This document shows positions 61,259 to 64,000 of a DNA stretch of 64,000 nucleotides, piece after piece (within the stretch, counting starts at the first letter, position 1; the number at the start of each line of letters is the position of its first letter). The stretch is taken from NCBI RefSeq assembly GCF_001650725.1, contig NZ_LXVX01000012.1, positions 434,001 to 498,000 on the forward strand, read 5' to 3'. The position numbers were made by a program, and so were the translations under genes. The notes under the pieces are model-generated. The model saw only the letters and a list, made by a program, of their open reading frames with translations. It was not told the origin of the DNA and searched no databases. The DNA is from Sphingobium sp. TCM1 (lineage in GTDB: Bacteria; Pseudomonadota; Alphaproteobacteria; Sphingomonadales; Sphingomonadaceae).

Positions 61259-64000
61259 CTAGGATGCGCGTGTGTCCGGCTCAACCGGCCAGAGCGGCAA
61301 ATTCTCCTGCGCGGGGACAAAGCCCGGCTTGTGGCGCGCGAGCAGGTCGGGGGGCAGGGTCAGCAGGTGCGGGCCGCTGGTGTAGAGAAGCCCGGCCTTG
61401 ATCGTCCGACCCGGAAAGATGACTTCGAGCGCGGCGACATAGGCAGCCATCTGCCGCACATGCGCGAGCGGCGCGTCATCGGGTGATTGCGGGACGATGC
61501 GGCCGGTCTTGAAATCCACCAGCTGGACATGATCGTCGCCAATGTGCAGCCGGTCCACCGTTCCGGCGATCACGGCCTCCCCCACCACGGCGGCGATCGG
61601 CGCTTCGGCCAGCGCATCCGGGGCGAACAGGTCGGCGAAGGCGGGAGCCTCGATCACGCGCAGGGCCTGGTCCATGACATCGCGGCGGACGGCGGCGTCT
61701 CCTGCACCCTGCTGCGCCAGCCAGCGGTCGGCGGCATCCCGACGACGGTCGGCCGGCAGGTCGGGCAGGCGCTCGAACAGGCGATGGAGCCAGCGGCCTC
61801 GCTCGGCCGCCGCGCGCATGGCGGGAGACGGCGGCGGATAGGGCACGTCGTCCTCGACCGCGGCGGAAGGCGCGAGTGGCCGGGGCGGGCGGGCCTCGAC
61901 CGGCGCGGGTGCGTGCAGCCATGCCGGTTCCTGGATGACCGGCGGCGCCTCGCCCGATTCGCGCTCCGCCTTGCGCGCGGGCAATGCCTCTGTCCCCCGC
62001 CAGCGCCGGGTGGCGCCCCACAGCGGGTCCGCCTCCCATTCGGCGCCGAGCGAAACCAGGGCGGCCTCCACCGCCGCGAACCAGCTTTCGGGCTTGACCT
62101 CCCCCTTGGCGCGCGGTCCCAGCGCGCCCGCGACGACCAGCTTTTCTTCCGCCCGGGTGAGCGCGACATAGAGCAGCCGCCAATGTTCGCGACGCTCCTC
62201 CGCCGCGGCCTGTTCGGCGACATCGCCGATCGGCCCCTGCCGCTCGCCTTTGCGTGGCGCGATTATCGGAAGGCCGTTCCATTCGAGCGAATCGGCGCGC
62301 TGGCCGGCATCCGGGTCCATGCACGCATCCGCGAGAATGACGATAGGCGCCTGTAGCCCCTTGGCGCCATGCACCGTCAGCAGTCGCAGCATGTCGCCCT
62401 GCCCTGCGGCATCGCGGACGATCTCCACCTCGCCCCGGTCGAACCAGTCGATGAACCGCTGGAGCGAGGGATGCGCCTCCCCTTCGAAGGCCAGCGCGGC
62501 GTTCAGCAATTCCTCGATAGGGTCCGCAGCCTCAATCCCCAGCCGTTCCACCAGGCGCCGGCGGCCGTCGATCGGGCCCGACAATATCGCCTCGAGATAG
62601 CGATAGGGTGTCGTGAAGTCGGCGGCGGCGAGCAGGCCGCGCAACGGCGCGAGCTGCGCATCCGACAATGTCTGGTTGAGATGCCGCCACAGCGGAACCC
62701 TGCGGCCGATCAGCCGCTCCATCAGTTCGTCCTGGCTCCATCCGATGAGCGGCGACACCAGGAGCGAGGCGAGGTTCAGTTCATCGTCCGGCTGCACCGC
62801 GAAACGAAGCGCCGCGAGCAGATCGCGCACGGCCAGCGGCGCGTTGAGGCGGAGGCGGTCGATGCCGGCGACCGCGACCTGTTCCTCATAGAGGCGCGCG
62901 ACGATCAGGCGCGCCAGTTCGCTGCGGCGCCGGACCAGGATCATGATGTCGCCCGCCCGCACGGGCCGTCCCCGGCTTTCGAGCATCAGGCCATCGTCGA
63001 TCCATTGCCGGATCTGGCCGGCGATCCGGGCGGCGAGGACGCGCTCCTGATCGGCGACCCAGTCTTCCTCGCCTTCCGCCTCCTCGGACAGGTTGGCGAC
63101 CACGGGCTTCCACAGCAGCACTTCGCCGGGATGGCGGTTCGCGCTGATGTGCCGCACGTCCCCCGGCTCCAACCCCAGCCGTTCGGCGCGGAGCGTGGCG
63201 ATGGTGCGATCCACCACGTCCAGGACCGCCGGCGTAGACCGGAAGCTCTGGTCCAGCGAGAGGTTGAAGAAATCATGCCCGGAGCTGACGGCATCATGCT
63301 GGAACAGGATCTGCGCGGCGGCAAAATTGGCCGGACTGGTGCCCTGAAAGCCGAAGATCGCCTGCTTGAAGTCGCCAACGGTGAAGATGGTGCGGACCTT
63401 TTGGCCCGCTTCCCATTCATTAGCGAAAAATTCCTCCGCCAATGTGCGGACGATCCGCCATTGCGCGGCGTTGGTATCCTGCGCCTCGTCCACCAATATA
63501 TGGTCGATGCGCTGGTCCAGCTTGTAGCGGATCCACTCGGCGATGCCGTCCTGTTCCAGCAGGCGTGCGGTGCGGGCGATCAGGTCGTCGAAATCGACCG
63601 CGCCTGCCAGCACCTTGGCCTGCGCATAGTCGCGCGCATAGGCCCGTCCGGCATGGAGCGCCTGCGCCAGGAGCGCGGCATAGTCCGCGCGCAGCTTGAC
63701 GGCGATCATCTCGCGGCATCGGTCGTGGAGCCGCGCCGCCATCTCCAGATAGCCGTCGACCGGCGGCACCCAGCCCTTGGCATCGATCAGGTCGCCATCG
63801 GCTTTCGCCCAGGCGCGATGCAGGTCCGCAAGCCCGGCCGCCCTGGCCGCAGGATCGAGCGCCCGCCAGGCCGCGATCCGGTCGCACCGCTCCAGACCCC
63901 GCCCCTTGCCCCATTCGACATTGGCGCGGACGATGCCATCGAGCGTCCGCATGTCGAACAGGGCGTCGGAACATTGTTCGCCGAGCCATTCATCTATGTC
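61259..64000 (-). CDS. addA: Double-strand break repair helicase-nuclease AddA (5' end cut by window edge)
   Basis: UvrD-like helicase with a RecB-type nuclease domain; with AddB it processes DNA ends for RecA in place of RecBCD. 913 C-terminal codons are present and the frame is open to the window edge, so the start and Walker A lie outside; an internal ATG at 63952 is not the start. Visible: motif [32 protein letters not shown] (motif III), the [15 protein letters not shown] motif, [14 protein letters not shown], and nuclease [10 protein letters not shown]. addB is expected just right of the window. trxA follows. Confidence 0.95.
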   Translation of the reverse strand, partial: DIDEWLGEQCSDALFDMRTLDGIVRANVEWGKGRGLERCDRIAAWRALDPAARAAGLADLHRAWAKADGDLIDAKGWVPPVDGYLEMAARLHDRCREMIAVKLRADYAALLAQALHAGRAYARDYAQAKVLAGAVDFDDLIARTARLLEQDGIAEWIRYKLDQRIDHILVDEAQDTNAAQWRIVRTLAEEFFANEWEAGQKVRTIFTVGDFKQAIFGFQGTSPANFAAAQILFQHDAVSSGHDFFNLSLDQSFRSTPAVLDVVDRTIATLRAERLGLEPGDVRHISANRHPGEVLLWKPVVANLSEEAEGEEDWVADQERVLAARIAGQIRQWIDDGLMLESRGRPVRAGDIMILVRRRSELARLIVARLYEEQVAVAGIDRLRLNAPLAVRDLLAALRFAVQPDDELNLASLLVSPLIGWSQDELMERLIGRRVPLWRHLNQTLSDAQLAPLRGLLAAADFTTPYRYLEAILSGPIDGRRRLVERLGIEAADPIEELLNAALAFEGEAHPSLQRFIDWFDRGEVEIVRDAAGQGDMLRLLTVHGAKGLQAPIVILADACMDPDAGQRADSLEWNGLPIIAPRKGERQGPIGDVAEQAAAEERREHWRLLYVALTRAEEKLVVAGALGPRAKGEVKPESWFAAVEAALVSLGAEWEADPLWGATRRWRGTEALPARKAERESGEAPPVIQEPAWLHAPAPVEARPPRPLAPSAAVEDDVPYPPPSPAMRAAAERGRWLHRLFERLPDLPADRRRDAADRWLAQQGAGDAAVRRDVMDQALRVIEAPAFADLFAPDALAEAPIAAVVGEAVIAGTVDRLHIGDDHVQLVDFKTGRIVPQSPDDAPLAHVRQMAAYVAALEVIFPGRTIKAGLLYTSGPHLLTLPPDLLARHKPGFVPAQENLPLWPVEPDTRAS

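Noticed and set aside
1..64000. CRISPR arrays, prophage or insertion sequences
   Set aside because: I saw no regularly spaced direct repeats, transposase, integrase or phage structural genes, and the tRNA-Ser gene has no adjacent integrase or repeated 3' end.

Overview
The window looks like the chromosome of a sphingomonad (Alphaproteobacteria, Sphingomonadaceae, Sphingobium/Sphingomonas-like). The evidence is high GC, dense gene packing with many 4-nt ATGA/TGATG overlaps, the dusB-ntrB-ntrC-ntrY-ntrX-hfq-hflX block, an Hfq built of two fused Sm repeats, and B12-riboswitch-controlled TonB transport. I see no IS element, prophage, integrase or CRISPR. Long antisense reading frames are common here and are high-GC shadows.

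Layout. (1) 375-5201 (+): the stationary-phase trio prkA / yeaH / spoVR. (2) 5753-11560 (-): a signalling operon of a membrane hybrid kinase with three receivers, a CheR methyltransferase, and a REC-PAS-HWE kinase-REC protein, next to an FNT-family channel (11696-12559). (3) 12622-13918 (-): a formylglycine-generating-enzyme homologue overlapping a small phasin-like gene. (4) 14056-24598: a vitamin B12 locus. It holds the nucleotide-loop/cobinamide salvage genes cobP, cbiB, cobC/cobD, cobS, alpha-ribazole phosphatase, cobT and a DUF1636 protein, then a cobalamin riboswitch directly abutting btuD, then btuD, btuC, an opposite-facing btuF, and btuB with its own riboswitch. (5) 24967-26970 (+): a TonB-dependent receptor broken by one in-frame TAG. 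(6) 27095-32000: acylphosphatase, NYN/OST-HTH protein, carbonic anhydrase, lipA, a COQ10/RatA-type START protein, pncC and fused ispDF. (7) 32060-41420 (+): dusB-ntrBC-ntrYX, then tandem hfq and hflX. (8) 41500-53446 (-): a TPR-like exported protein, GNAT, mazG, an MHS-type transporter, a retropepsin-like protease, a PhnP-like MBL hydrolase, tatD, metG, holB, tmk, dacA, rlpA and mltB. From mltB to the transporter the genes overlap or nearly touch. (9) 53579-64000: tRNA-Ser(UGA), a PilZ protein, secA, a glycosyltransferase-like gene, argJ, an inositol-phosphatase-family gene, a GST, trxA, and addA running off the right edge.

How the genes work together. BtuB and BtuFCD import corrinoids. The Cob enzymes amidate or activate cobinamide and attach the lower ligand. 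Both halves are placed under B12-sensing RNA, and no corrin-ring genes lie here, which fits salvage rather than de novo synthesis (other loci are not visible). NtrBC and NtrYX are paired nitrogen/redox two-component systems. The mltB-rlpA-dacA-tmk-holB-metG-tatD run mixes wall remodelling with replication and translation housekeeping.

Most notable: the tandem-Sm Hfq whose two repeats differ at distal-face and rim residues, the amber-interrupted receptor, the riboswitch placed between btuCD and the cob genes, the btuB leader hairpin next to its Shine-Dalgarno, and an apparently orphan formylglycine-generating enzyme.
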